The translations under genes were made by a program, and so were the position numbers. The notes under the pieces are model-generated. The model did not search any database and was not told the DNA's origin. It was given only the letters and a program-made list of their open reading frames with translations. 38,586 nt of DNA from Pseudomonas sp. C1C7. Its GTDB lineage: Bacteria > Pseudomonadota > Gammaproteobacteria > Pseudomonadales > Pseudomonadaceae. Location: NCBI RefSeq assembly GCF_013359595.1, contig NZ_JABFMP010000052.1:1-38586 (forward strand), given 5' to 3'. This document shows positions 23,453 through 33,004 of the stretch, piece after piece. Positions within the stretch are counted from its first letter, which is position 1. Every line of letters starts with the position of its first letter.

Positions 23453-23989
23453 TCACTCCCCGGCCAGCGCACGCAAGGTCAATCGGTTGTCCCCCAGCTC
23501 GATGACTCGCGCCCGATCCGGCTCCAGGTCATCGCGGGTCAGCGTCAGGCGCCAGGTATTGCGTTCAGTATCGGGCTGGCGAAACAACGCGACCACCGTG
23601 ACAGCCTGCGCATCCTTGTCCATCGGCACGCTCAGTTGCGCGCCTTCACCCGGCTTGACCACCACCGCCTGCGTGTCCAGCAGATCGCTGCCGAGCACCC
23701 GGTCGTCGTCGCTGAGCAAGTTGTCATAGCTGGCCTTTTCCATGACCTTGCCATTGCGCAGCTGGTAAACGCGCACCAACGTAGGGACCGACAAGCCGCT
23801 CATGTCCGTGACATGGGGGTTCATCGCGACCCGGGAGCTGATATCCAGGTGCAGGGTTTTCACCTGCTTGTAGAAAATCCCGTGTGCGGTGGATGCGGTG
23901 GACTCGGATACCGATTGGGTGAGTCCGCAGCCGGTCAGCAAAGTGCTGAGTGCGGCAATCATCAGTGAGTTAGAAACGGTAAGCGTCAT
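23453..23989 (-). CDS. tssJ: T6SS outer-membrane lipoprotein TssJ
   Basis: The 178-residue protein has a lipoprotein signal (SLMIAALSTLLTGC) with the lipidated cysteine at about residue 21. A transthyretin-like beta domain follows (VKTLHLDISSRVAMNPH, LSVPTLVRVYQLRN, FEKASYDNLL-like KASYDNLLSDDDRVLG). TssJ anchors the TssJLM membrane complex to the outer membrane and binds the TssM C-terminus. I choose the ATG at 23989, which puts the lipobox at a normal distance. The open frame reaches 24097 but would overlap tssG more. The chosen start overlaps the tssG end by 20 bp. Confidence 0.93.
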   Translation of the reverse strand: MTLTVSNSLMIAALSTLLTGCGLTQSVSESTASTAHGIFYKQVKTLHLDISSRVAMNPHVTDMSGLSVPTLVRVYQLRNGKVMEKASYDNLLSDDDRVLGSDLLDTQAVVVKPGEGAQLSVPMDKDAQAVTVVALFRQPDTERNTWRLTLTRDDLEPDRARVIELGDNRLTLRALAGE

Positions 23990-25061
23990 CCTGTACTTCC
24001 TTTTTTTCGGGAATGGGTTCCAGGCCTTGATAGCGGCCCAGGTTGATGGTGATCGTGTCGTGTTCAGTTTGCCGCCAGGCACCACTGCCCAATACACCAG
24101 TCATGCCCAGCAAGACGGGCTCGCCGGCCAAAACCGGTTGCGGCAAGCTACGCAGGGGGAGCGACAGCTGCAGCCTGGCAGTGCAGCGCCAGCCCAGATA
24201 CACCCGCAATAGCACCAGCAGATCCAGGTACAACTGCCCCCCCGGCAACCAGCCCCGGGCCTCTTGCGGATCCTCGGTGAACAGCGCCAGATGCAACTGG
24301 CTATTGGCGTCTTGACCCGTGGCGCCAAGTGGCGTGCCCTGAGACAGGCTCACCGGGTGTCGCGTGGACAGGCCGGCGGCGCGCACCAGGGCGACTTTCA
24401 GCGGGCAGTGCGGTGTCACCCGCGCCCGGGTTTGCGGTGCCAGCAGCGTCACCAGGGCTGTGATGCCCTCGGCGTTGCGGGTCGGCAGCTGCATCACGCT
24501 CAGCAGCGCCAGAAACCGCGATATCGGCGTGGCAATCTGCTCGGCGGTGCCGGGAATACCCAAACCGATCAGGCCCAGCAGGCACTGCGAGGTCTTATCG
24601 GCACCACCCGCTTCGAAGGTGGCCGGGTACGAATACTTGCGCCAGATCCGATAAAACTGGGTGAAGACCCGATGGTTGAACACATCGAGGAAGCCCTCCA
24701 GTGCTTCATGCCCCTCCCGACGCTGGGCGATGTCATCCACAAATGCCGACGGCAACGGCGAATCCACGCCATACAACCCCAACAGGCGTGTACGCACCGT
24801 CGCCGGCCGCAGCGGATGGTTGTCGTCGGTTTCGATTGCCCGCAGTTCACCCGCGGGAAACCCCATGCCGGGATCAGGCCTGAAACGCACCGGGTCATCG
24901 GCCGGATGGGCAGTGCTGCCCAGGGGCGGATGGTCGGGTACTGCCTGCTCCAGCAATTGGCAAAAGCGATACAGGTTGGCCTCGGCCACCTGTCCCTCCA
25001 GTGCTTGCAGCAATCCACTGGCTTTCAGCCGGGAATACGCTGACTGTGATTCTCTTTCCAT
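23970..25061 (-). CDS. tssG: T6SS baseplate subunit TssG
   Basis: A 363-residue baseplate wedge protein. The N-terminal region LLQALEGQVAEANLYRFCQLLEQAVPDHPPLG is typical of TssG, as are VRFRPDPGMGFPAGEL, LGLYGVDSPLPSAFVDDI and FLDVFNHRVFTQFYRIWRKYSY. The C-terminal end has the lectin-like GWRCTARLQLSLPLRSLPQPVL stretch. I take the ATG at 25061, preceded by GGGAA at a suitable distance; the frame stays open upstream to 25184, inside tssF. The start overlaps tssF by 37 bp, so translation is probably coupled. TssG works with two TssF copies and TssE. Confidence 0.92.
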   Translation of the reverse strand: MERESQSAYSRLKASGLLQALEGQVAEANLYRFCQLLEQAVPDHPPLGSTAHPADDPVRFRPDPGMGFPAGELRAIETDDNHPLRPATVRTRLLGLYGVDSPLPSAFVDDIAQRREGHEALEGFLDVFNHRVFTQFYRIWRKYSYPATFEAGGADKTSQCLLGLIGLGIPGTAEQIATPISRFLALLSVMQLPTRNAEGITALVTLLAPQTRARVTPHCPLKVALVRAAGLSTRHPVSLSQGTPLGATGQDANSQLHLALFTEDPQEARGWLPGGQLYLDLLVLLRVYLGWRCTARLQLSLPLRSLPQPVLAGEPVLLGMTGVLGSGAWRQTEHDTITINLGRYQGLEPIPEKKEVQDDAYRF

Positions 25062-26794
25062 CGCACGCATTTCCCGGAAGGTTGAAAGATCAGCGTGAGC
25101 TGGTTGAACAGATGGATGTCGGCGTACAGGCTGAAGAAGCGATGGAGCATTTCGCCGAACAGGCTCATGTCGCCCTCGCCGCAAAAGCCATTGGCATCGA
25201 GGGTCACGTCGATGCCCACGCCGCGCAGCAGAAAGCCTTTTTCGAATCGCTGTAACAGGTGGTGCTTGACCTCGACGATGGCGGCCAGACGCCGACGATT
25301 CACTTCACTGCCCGTCCAGTCATACAGCGCCAGCGTGCCGCGCAGCACTTCAGCGTTGTCGAGCAACGGTAGGAAATTCGAGCCCAGATGGCTGAGCACT
25401 CGCCAATGGAAACGGTCGCGGTTCGGTGGGTAGCACGGTAGCGTGGGCTTGCACAGGTTGCGCACCCGCAGACCGATACTCGAGGATTGCACCAGCGTGT
25501 CGAGCAAGGTGCTTTGCAAGGCTTTGCGCGGCAGTTGGCCGTTGGTGGCGGTCAAGCTCAGCGACAGGCTTTTGTCATTGCGTGCCAGGTCTTGGTCAAA
25601 GCCCTCGCCACCGAGAATCAGCCAGGTGTCGTGCAGGCCATTGGCGCCCTGCTTCAGCCGGGTATGGAAATAACGTTCCGGAGATTCGTCGCGCAACATG
25701 CCGCCCTTGTGGCGGAAACTGCTGAACGGCACATAGTCCTGGCGTTCGCCATTGTTCGATGCAGAGACCTGATCCACCGAATAAATCTCGGTATGACCGT
25801 CCTGCAAACGCCTGGGACGAAGCAAGTAGTCAGTCTGCAACGGTTGCAGCGTCAGTGGGTCGGACTCCAGGGTGAACAGATTGATCACCGGTACCGCGTG
25901 CAGGCGAATGTGCTGGGTGCTCAGGTTGAATGCCTGGGGCCACGGTTCGCGCAACGCCACCTCCAGTTCGAACCAAGCAGCGCCAGGCTTGATGGTGAAT
26001 TGCTCCAGCCCACGCAGGTTCACGAACATGAACTTCTCGCGGAAATTAAAATACTCCAGCAGCAACTGATAGCCGCTGAAGGCGCTGTCGCCCTTGGGCC
26101 ACAAACGATCCTCATCGGCGAAGCCCTTGGGCGAGAAAAAGCCCTCCAGCGGATATCGCTCGCCATCCTCTGGCATGCGCACATACAAGGCATCCGCCTT
26201 GAGGGTCAGTGCCTTATGCAATGCACTGGCCATTGGCGCGTCGGCATTGAGGTACAGCGGCAGGAAACTGAAGTCGATGTCGCTCCACTTAACCATCGCG
26301 CTGCGAGAAAAGCGCAGTCGCAGCAGCGAGCGCCCGTCTGGCTCGTGGTCCAGTCGCACCGAATCCAGGCTAATCGGCCGCAGTGTCAGATCCTGAGTGG
26401 TGGTGTACCGGCACTGGGTGCGTTTCGGACCAATGGGCTGCGACAGCACCTCAAAGCCTCTGCCGATCACTTTGCTGCACTTCATCTGCCCCACATCCGG
26501 CGCCAGTTCGACAATCGACAGCGATGGAATCGTGCGCAAGTAATGCGGCCACAGCAGACTGACCAGGCCCTCGGTCAACTCCGGCAAATCATCGTCGAGC
26601 TTTTCGCGCAAACGCCCCATCAAAAAGGCAAAGCCCTCGAACAGACGCTCCACATACGGATCCGGTTCACCCGGCTTGTCCAGGTTCAGCTGCGCCGCGC
26701 GGTCCGGAAAGGCTTCGGCGAATTCCTGGCCGGCCTCACGCAGGTAGCGCATTTCGGCGTCGAAGTAATGCAGTGTCAGATTTTCCTTGTTCAC
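25025..26794 (-). CDS. tssF: T6SS baseplate subunit TssF
   Basis: A 589-residue baseplate wedge protein, normal in length for the family. The start LTLHYFDAEMRYLREAGQEFAEAFPDRAAQL is the classic TssF N-terminus, followed by DPYVERLFEGFAFLMGRLREKLDDDLPELTEGLVSLLWPHYLR. The C-terminal region has FHWRVLSHLGSNFLPLLDNAEVLRGTLALYDW. The start is GTG at 26794, supported by AGGAGAG about 6 nt upstream. It follows tssA by 24 bp and overlaps tssG. Confidence 0.94.
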   Translation of the reverse strand: MNKENLTLHYFDAEMRYLREAGQEFAEAFPDRAAQLNLDKPGEPDPYVERLFEGFAFLMGRLREKLDDDLPELTEGLVSLLWPHYLRTIPSLSIVELAPDVGQMKCSKVIGRGFEVLSQPIGPKRTQCRYTTTQDLTLRPISLDSVRLDHEPDGRSLLRLRFSRSAMVKWSDIDFSFLPLYLNADAPMASALHKALTLKADALYVRMPEDGERYPLEGFFSPKGFADEDRLWPKGDSAFSGYQLLLEYFNFREKFMFVNLRGLEQFTIKPGAAWFELEVALREPWPQAFNLSTQHIRLHAVPVINLFTLESDPLTLQPLQTDYLLRPRRLQDGHTEIYSVDQVSASNNGERQDYVPFSSFRHKGGMLRDESPERYFHTRLKQGANGLHDTWLILGGEGFDQDLARNDKSLSLSLTATNGQLPRKALQSTLLDTLVQSSSIGLRVRNLCKPTLPCYPPNRDRFHWRVLSHLGSNFLPLLDNAEVLRGTLALYDWTGSEVNRRRLAAIVEVKHHLLQRFEKGFLLRGVGIDVTLDANGFCGEGDMSLFGEMLHRFFSLYADIHLFNQLTLIFQPSGKCVRWKENHSQRIPG

Positions 26795-26818
26795 ACTATC
26801 TCTCCTGATAAATGAGGG

Positions 26819-28405
26819 TCAGCCGCACAACACGGCGGCGCGTACAGGATCGATGGCCACCAGCGCCGCCAGCAGCGCATCCATTCGCTGGCCCAGGGCG
26901 GTTTTGTCGGCATCGTGGCGTTGGGCTTTCAAACGCAACAACTTGAGCAGGCGTGCCTTGACCTCGAAACACAGCCGCGGCTCCCACTGCGCCAGTGCCT
27001 GGCGCTGAGCCGTGGCATCCATATCGCCCAGCAGGTGCAGGGCCAGATCAGTCTTGCCGTATTGCTCCGCCACCCGCGCCATCAGCAGGTGCAGCAACCA
27101 GCGCTGACGGCCGGTGTGAATCTCGGGACGCTGCGCCAGCCAGGCCAGCGCCTGCTCGACGCCGTCGCTGTCGGCTTGCGCCAGGGCTTCGCTTTCCAGC
27201 GACAGGATCTCGGTGTCCGCACTGACCGGTGCGGCGGACGGTGCGGGCAGCCACTGCTGCGGGCGATTGCCGCCGACGTGCTGGGCGATCCACTCGCGGG
27301 TGGTCTGATCGGCGAAGGGTGAGCCGTCGCTCCAGCACAGCTCCTCCAGGCCTGGCAGCCGTTCCATGAACATCCCCAGATCACGCTTGACGATGTCGGC
27401 CCAGCCGTCCTGCGGCGCGGGTTGTTTGCTCAGCGCCTGACAGGCGTACCACTGCAAATCCAACCAGAAATGGTTCACGCCCTCGGCGTAGATCCGCTCT
27501 ACCTGATCGAGCAATTCGCTCCAGCTCTGTTGCAGACACAGCCGCTTGAGTTGTGCCCGGTATTCACCACGGGGCGGCGACAGTCGGGTCATGCCATTGG
27601 CGTCTTGAGGTGGTGCTTGATGCACGGTGTCCCAGCGCAGGCTTTTCATCAGCCGATGGGCCGCCAGCCAACCGTTGGGCTGCTCGCGCAAATACCCGGC
27701 GAGTGCCCGGCCAGTGTCCAGCAGATCACGACCGGATTTGATGGCCGTGGCAGCGGCTGCGCCCGCTTGAGCAGTGGACTCATGACTGGCACTGTTCTGT
27801 GGCACCACGGCATCCACCCCGCCGGACTGCGCCAAGCGAGCGGACAAGGCGCCGTACAACGCCCCCAGTTCCGGACGCTGATCCTGTGGCCAGGCCTCCA
27901 GGCCACGCTCAAGCCAGGCCAGTGCGGCCACCGTGCGCTCCGCTTCGTCCTTCACCACTTCCGGGTACAGCGAAAGGCAGTCCAGCACCTTGGCGCTGGT
28001 CAACCATTCCAGCGCCATCTTGCGACTGTTGGGCCGTGTGGGCAGCACCTCTGCGGCAAAGCGCTCGATCAAGGCCGCCAACAATTCCAGGCCATCGGCC
28101 AGACCGGCCTCGCCGTCCTTGTGCAAGCGCGCCCACAGGTAGTAGGTGGTCACGCGCAAGTCCTTACAGTGTTCGGTGAGCAGCGTCCGCGCCAGTTGCA
28201 TCACCAGATCGACGTCCGCGCCGGACAGCTTGTTGACCTCCTCGCGCATGCGCTGGAAGTCTTCGTCGTAACCGGGGTCATCGCCGACCGGGGATTGGGC
28301 GCTGATGGGCTGCAACCAGGCTTGCCAGGGTTCGGCATGCAACCGCGCTACCGACAGCGCATCACGTTCCCCCAGGCAGCGGGCGATCAGGGTGCGCAGG
28401 CTCAT
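26819..28405 (-). CDS. tssA: T6SS assembly protein TssA (ImpA/VasJ-type)
   Basis: The 528-residue protein begins MSLRTLIARCLGERDALSVA and has the ImpA_N core GDDPGYDEDFQRMREEVNKLSGADVDLVMQLARTLL. It then has a long helical middle and a C-terminal VasJ-like domain that starts near the alanine-rich segment. TssA primes sheath/tail-tube assembly and caps or stabilises the distal end. I use the ATG at 28405 because it overlaps the tssM stop as ATGA and matches family N-termini; the frame remains open to 28687. With the VasL-domain protein at 21824 the cluster encodes two TssA-like proteins. Confidence 0.9.
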   Translation of the reverse strand: MSLRTLIARCLGERDALSVARLHAEPWQAWLQPISAQSPVGDDPGYDEDFQRMREEVNKLSGADVDLVMQLARTLLTEHCKDLRVTTYYLWARLHKDGEAGLADGLELLAALIERFAAEVLPTRPNSRKMALEWLTSAKVLDCLSLYPEVVKDEAERTVAALAWLERGLEAWPQDQRPELGALYGALSARLAQSGGVDAVVPQNSASHESTAQAGAAAATAIKSGRDLLDTGRALAGYLREQPNGWLAAHRLMKSLRWDTVHQAPPQDANGMTRLSPPRGEYRAQLKRLCLQQSWSELLDQVERIYAEGVNHFWLDLQWYACQALSKQPAPQDGWADIVKRDLGMFMERLPGLEELCWSDGSPFADQTTREWIAQHVGGNRPQQWLPAPSAAPVSADTEILSLESEALAQADSDGVEQALAWLAQRPEIHTGRQRWLLHLLMARVAEQYGKTDLALHLLGDMDATAQRQALAQWEPRLCFEVKARLLKLLRLKAQRHDADKTALGQRMDALLAALVAIDPVRAAVLCG

Positions 28406-31400
28406 TCGACACCCCCGTTTTGCGCGACCGCCGCATCGTTCCCATCCATAAAAATCTTCGTCGGCAACTTGAAGTTCCTCAGCTTGAGCAACGCCAACGG
28501 CCCCGTTCCCAGTTCGGTGCGCATATACCAGGTCAAGTCGATGCCATCCGGCGCCCGGATTTGCAGGCGAACCTGGCTGCCGCTGTCGGTCAGTGGCGTG
28601 ACCCTGGCTTTTTCCAGCAGACGGATCAGGCCCCAGGTGCCTTCGTAGTCGCCGAACAGGCGTTCGCCGGTCATGACGCTGGTCCACAACAGGCGCGTGC
28701 CCGGATGGCTGGAGAAGCCCGGCCAGCTGAAGCGCTGCCAGCTCTCTTTCTGGTTGAAGTAGTGGTGTCTTTCGCCATTGAGGATGAAGGTGGTCTGCAC
28801 CACGTCACGCACCGCTTTGCCTTGCAACTCAAAGCTCATGCCCATGCCGCCGTCGGTGTAGAGCACGTCGGCCAGTTGGCTGAGCTGGTTGATCGCCGTG
28901 AGGAACTGCGGGTTGAAACGCAGGCCCTGGCTGTGCCGGACATCGGCCACCCAGCGACTGCCCTCCTTGCGCAACACGCCGCCCAGTTGCTGTTGCAGGA
29001 ATTGCTCGATGCGCCCGGAGTCGGCGCGGATCATCTGCCCAAGCATCGGCAGGGAGGCGTCGCTCGCGGTGGCCGCGAACGGGTAGCGGCCGGCGAACGC
29101 GCTCTGCCAGTCGCTGACAATCGCCCGTTGCCACTGGCTGTTGAGTCCCGCCGCCGAGGGCTGCAACACCCGTTGCCAGGCCTGCTCCAGCGGCTGCACG
29201 AACAGGGTCTGGCCGACGCCGTCCCACTCGGCGCCGAGGCTGGCGGCGAGCAGGCTGGCGTAGGCCTGGGTGTCGGTGAGTTCGACGTTCTGGCCCTGAA
29301 ATACACTTTGCGCCAGGGCCTGGGTCATGGCTTGCGGGTTGGGCGCGTTGCTCACCTGTTGCAGCTTCAGGCGCACCCGAGTGACACGGTTGAGGAAGGT
29401 GTGCAGGCTCAGGCGGTCGTCGTTCTTGCCGTCGGCGTCCTTGCCGAGCAGGGCCAGCAACGGTCCGAAGCTGGTGTCCAGCGGATGGGTTGGCGTGTGC
29501 TGTTCGATCATCGGAACCTTGTCCTGACCGACCAGTTTCTGCGCGGACTTGATCAGCGAGTCGCTCAACGCCTGCCCGCGCGCACCGGCCTGGCCCTGAT
29601 AGGCCAAGGTGTTCATCAGCGCGATCAGCGGCGACTGGCGCACATCGCTCATCAGCGCCAGTTGGTCGATCACCTCGCCAAGGCTGTCAGCCGATTGCCA
29701 GCGCAGGCTGTTGAGGAAATCCAGCCAGGCGTCGGCGTAGTCCTCGAAGTAGCGCTCGGTCAGTTGCTGGCGCAGTTGTTCCGGGGTCAGCTCGGCGGCG
29801 ATGTCGGCGGGCCGGTCGCTGAGCACCCAGTCGACTTCCTCGCGCCGTGCCTGGGCGATGGCGTCGATGGCCCCGCGCACCTGACCTTCCCAGGCCTGAC
29901 GGGTGAACACGCCGGGGACGCTGTCGCGGCTGAAAAACAGCGCCTGCACGTCGGCCTCGCCGGCCATCTGTTGCAGGCTCAAGGCCGGGTAATGATGGGC
30001 GGTGTCGTCGAGGACTTTTTGGTAGAGGTTGGCTTGGGCGTTGCGTTGGCCCAGCTGGTTGAGCAGGACTTGGCGGACCTGGGCCACCAGACGTTTGTCG
30101 GGCTCGATGCGCCAGTCAGGGTGTGCGGATAACTGGTCGGCGTAAAACTGCCACAGGGTGGGCGACAGGAATTGCCACAGGTCCGGTGAGACATCGGCGG
30201 GTTGCGGTTGCGCTTGGGCAAGGGTTTGGGCGAGGAAGGTCGGATCGACTTTGTCCGGGCGGGCCAGCATCAGGTAGGCCTTGAGTTGGCTGTGGGCCCT
30301 GGCGGCACGGCTGAGGCGTTCGGGGCTGTCCGGGGGCAGTTTCAGGAGTGCGTTGAGTTGCTGCTGCAGCGTGGCGGCGACCGGGTCGCGCAGCAGGCGC
30401 TGGCTGGCTTGGACATAATGCGGCCACAGCGTCGTCATCAGCTCGTCGTTGCGATTGAGGCCGAAGCGTTGATACCACGGGGTGCCGTATTGATTTCGAT
30501 AAACGAGGCGATCGAGTTCGCGGGTCAGTTCGTTGAAGGCCAGCAGCTGTTGGTCGGGGCTTTGTGCCTGATGCATCGCGGTGACGGCGGATTGCACTTC
30601 AGCGAAGTGCATGCGGTTGCTGGCGAAGGACAGCAGCAGGCCGGCGCTCCAGACGGCGATCAGGGTCAGTGTCAGGGCGTGGGCGATACGCGGTGTGCTC
30701 CAGCCGAGGCGGCGCTGGCGTACTTTTTTGTCGGCGAGCACGCCTTCCCATGGCGCTGTCGCGTGCCACAGATGGTCGCTGCCGGAATGATCCGGCAATG
30801 GCAGGCTGAACCACAGGCCACGCAGCGGCACGCCCCGCGCAAATACCCGCCACAACGGACCCAGCGCCTGTCGCCAGCGCGGGATGCCTTCGGTTCGCAG
30901 GTCGCGGGACAGACGCAGCAGGAAGTCATGAGGGATCGCGTCGCGGATTTGCGACCAGCCGGATTGGCGCAGGGGCTCGATGAGGCTGTCCAGTGCAGTG
31001 TCCACGGCCAATGCCGTGGCGGGTGATGGCAGCAGGCAGCCGACGGCTTGGGTCGGGCGTTGGGCCTGTTCCCATTTGCTGTGACAGACCTGCCACAGGT
31101 GCAGCGGCAGTTGCCAGCGCAGTTTTTGCGCCAGTTCCCGCAGGTGGCGGGTGCCGGTGTCCATGGCGGCAGGGTAGGCGCTTTGCTCCTTAGTGAGGGC
31201 CCAGATCACGCCGTCCAGCGGGCGCAGGCGGGTCAGGCCGTGCCAGTGATCGTTCCAGGTTTTATCCAGTGGCTGCTGTGGGCTACCGCCCCAGAGCAGG
31301 ACGGTGTCGTGGCCGATGAGCCATTTTTTGTCCTTGAGGGTTGGGGCGATGGCGTCGATCTGCTCGGGTTCGCCGACGACCAGCAGCAGGCGGACTTTGA

Positions 31401-31761
31401 AGCGCCAGAGGGGGCCGTGGTTTTCGCGCAGGTAGGCTTTGAGCGCGGCACGTGTTGCTGCCGTTTCCTTGCCGGCACGCTCTTCGGGACATACCGGCGC
31501 GGGTTGGCGAACATCATCTGCTTCGCTGCGGCGATACTCCGAGCGCCCGAACTGACCTCCCAGCAGATGGTATGCACACCAAAAAATCAGCACGATGAAG
31601 GTGGTGGCCGATGTCACCGAGAGCCAGATCGTATGTCGTGCACTGCCGGACATTATTCCCAGCGATTCAGGGTGACGCCAGAGCTGCACACCCAGGACCA
31701 CGCCGGTGAGCAACAGCCCAGCCATCAGCAAATCCATCCCTATAGAGCGTCGAAACTGCAT
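28402..31761 (-). CDS. tssM: T6SS inner-membrane protein TssM (IcmF) with degenerate P-loop
   Basis: This 1119-residue protein of the TssJLM complex has two TM helices near residues 11-28 and 46-67 and a third at about 359-380. The cytoplasmic domain between them should carry a GxxxxGKS/T nucleotide-binding loop. At the matching place (LLLVVGEPEQIDAIAP, residues 125-140) the Gly-Lys-Ser/Thr is missing, so nucleotide binding is unlikely. The large periplasmic IcmF domain (about 390-1119) has the usual GPWGLIRLLEKA-like region, here GTWGLIRLLEKARV, and a C-terminal TssJ-binding part. Some natural TssM proteins lack Walker A, so this need not mean loss of function. It starts 11 bp after the two-TM protein gene. 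Confidence 0.93.
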   Translation of the reverse strand: MQFRRSIGMDLLMAGLLLTGVVLGVQLWRHPESLGIMSGSARHTIWLSVTSATTFIVLIFWCAYHLLGGQFGRSEYRRSEADDVRQPAPVCPEERAGKETAATRAALKAYLRENHGPLWRFKVRLLLVVGEPEQIDAIAPTLKDKKWLIGHDTVLLWGGSPQQPLDKTWNDHWHGLTRLRPLDGVIWALTKEQSAYPAAMDTGTRHLRELAQKLRWQLPLHLWQVCHSKWEQAQRPTQAVGCLLPSPATALAVDTALDSLIEPLRQSGWSQIRDAIPHDFLLRLSRDLRTEGIPRWRQALGPLWRVFARGVPLRGLWFSLPLPDHSGSDHLWHATAPWEGVLADKKVRQRRLGWSTPRIAHALTLTLIAVWSAGLLLSFASNRMHFAEVQSAVTAMHQAQSPDQQLLAFNELTRELDRLVYRNQYGTPWYQRFGLNRNDELMTTLWPHYVQASQRLLRDPVAATLQQQLNALLKLPPDSPERLSRAARAHSQLKAYLMLARPDKVDPTFLAQTLAQAQPQPADVSPDLWQFLSPTLWQFYADQLSAHPDWRIEPDKRLVAQVRQVLLNQLGQRNAQANLYQKVLDDTAHHYPALSLQQMAGEADVQALFFSRDSVPGVFTRQAWEGQVRGAIDAIAQARREEVDWVLSDRPADIAAELTPEQLRQQLTERYFEDYADAWLDFLNSLRWQSADSLGEVIDQLALMSDVRQSPLIALMNTLAYQGQAGARGQALSDSLIKSAQKLVGQDKVPMIEQHTPTHPLDTSFGPLLALLGKDADGKNDDRLSLHTFLNRVTRVRLKLQQVSNAPNPQAMTQALAQSVFQGQNVELTDTQAYASLLAASLGAEWDGVGQTLFVQPLEQAWQRVLQPSAAGLNSQWQRAIVSDWQSAFAGRYPFAATASDASLPMLGQMIRADSGRIEQFLQQQLGGVLRKEGSRWVADVRHSQGLRFNPQFLTAINQLSQLADVLYTDGGMGMSFELQGKAVRDVVQTTFILNGERHHYFNQKESWQRFSWPGFSSHPGTRLLWTSVMTGERLFGDYEGTWGLIRLLEKARVTPLTDSGSQVRLQIRAPDGIDLTWYMRTELGTGPLALLKLRNFKLPTKIFMDGNDAAVAQNGGVE

Positions 31762-31772
31762 TTCGAGATTTC

Positions 31773-33002
31773 CTATTTCGAAAGGGGTGACACTGGCATT
31801 AACACCGTGCCCCAGAGTCCAGCACCGACATCGCCGCCGCTGAAAGTGAATTGCGGTCCGGCGCCGTTTTGAATGGCCTGTGCCGCGGCGGCGATGGCCA
31901 GCCAGGGTGACACTGGCCCCGGATATCCAAGCGTCAGATCAAGATCGCAAAGACCCTGTTTGTGCTTGTGTGGCAGGGGTACTTCAGTCAGTACCGTCGA
32001 CAAGTCGGCATTACGCTGCGTAGCGATCCCCACCCGCCAGACCTGCTCGACGGCCTGAGGCTCAAGCGGTACCCAGTCGAGGGCCTGGCGCGCGGCGTAG
32101 AGCAAATCGGCGCCAGTTGGACTGCGCTCCTGTTCGGGACGGTGCAGGTAGGCCATCGGCGACAAAATGTCTTGCGTCAGGCGGTTACCCAGCAATAACC
32201 CGACGGCGACTTCTGCCGTGCCTTCGGGTTGTTCCGGCGCGAACTGCACTGCCACCACCAGGAGCATCGCCTGATCGTCGATACGCTGGTCGAGCCAAAG
32301 ATCCAATGCGGCCAGCCCATTCCCCTCAACCGGCTCCGCCGTTTGACGAATTCCGGCGTCGCGCCATGCCTGCTGCCAAACCCGGCGTACCAGTCCTTCC
32401 TTCAAGCGGCTTTCGACTTCAAGCAACAGCGCCAGTGGCCTGTCGTCCGGCACAGGTGCCAGGGTTTGCGCCAGGTCAGCCAACACTTTCGTCAGCACAC
32501 GCAGCAGGACATCTTCGGGGTCTTCATTCACGGCACTCGATAAACGACTGTGACGCAGTGATACGTCATCCGATTCAGTCGGCCGAGCCTCCAGGGATTG
32601 AGCCCCACTGAGCAACGTGTTCAGTTGCGTCGCCGGAGAGTCTTCCGTATCTCGACAAGCGGTATACAGACTCACACCCAGCAATTGTTGAGAGCGTCGA
32701 CCCTGCCGGGTCCTGCGGATCAAGTCGTGCTCACGCTCTTCATCCCAGCCATCGGCAGCGCGGTGCTGGGCCATGTAAAGCATCGACCGCCCGAGGCCGA
32801 GCATGGCCCAGAGGAAAAGTGGCACGCCGATGGCCAGTTCCCAAAAAACCATCGCTTGCTCGTGCAACGCTGGCGTGCCGAATAGAACCGTCAGCCCCCC
32901 ACTCACCGTCAGAAACAATGCGAGCAAGAGCAGCCAAACCAGCATTCTCGGACGTGCAGGCCTCGGCGCCGGCGCAGGGAGCCGATCCAGTCTGACCGGC
33001 AT
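31773..33002 (-). CDS. Uncharacterised two-TM protein in the T6SS cluster
   Basis: I do not recognise the family of this 409-residue protein. It has two N-terminal TM helices (about 20-41 and 51-70; LVWLLLLALFLTVSGGLTVLF and VFWELAIGVPLFLWAMLGLG). A roughly 330-residue soluble domain with an acidic, Glu/Asp/Gln-rich middle follows. It contains QFAPEQPEGTAEVAVGLLLGN and ends in SPWLAIAAAAQAIQNGAGP, a possible hydrophobic or amphipathic stretch. I use the ATG at 33002, two bases after the PAAR stop; the frame is open to 33059. The location between PAAR and tssM, and the similar topology to TssM's N-terminus, suggest a membrane-complex accessory factor. This is inference. Confidence 0.75.
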   Translation of the reverse strand: MPVRLDRLPAPAPRPARPRMLVWLLLLALFLTVSGGLTVLFGTPALHEQAMVFWELAIGVPLFLWAMLGLGRSMLYMAQHRAADGWDEEREHDLIRRTRQGRRSQQLLGVSLYTACRDTEDSPATQLNTLLSGAQSLEARPTESDDVSLRHSRLSSAVNEDPEDVLLRVLTKVLADLAQTLAPVPDDRPLALLLEVESRLKEGLVRRVWQQAWRDAGIRQTAEPVEGNGLAALDLWLDQRIDDQAMLLVVAVQFAPEQPEGTAEVAVGLLLGNRLTQDILSPMAYLHRPEQERSPTGADLLYAARQALDWVPLEPQAVEQVWRVGIATQRNADLSTVLTEVPLPHKHKQGLCDLDLTLGYPGPVSPWLAIAAAAQAIQNGAGPQFTFSGGDVGAGLWGTVLMPVSPLSK

Positions 33003-33004
33003 GA

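Noticed and set aside
28420..30132. 570-codon open frame on the plus strand
   Set aside because: It is antisense to tssM, with no domain or ribosome binding site of note.
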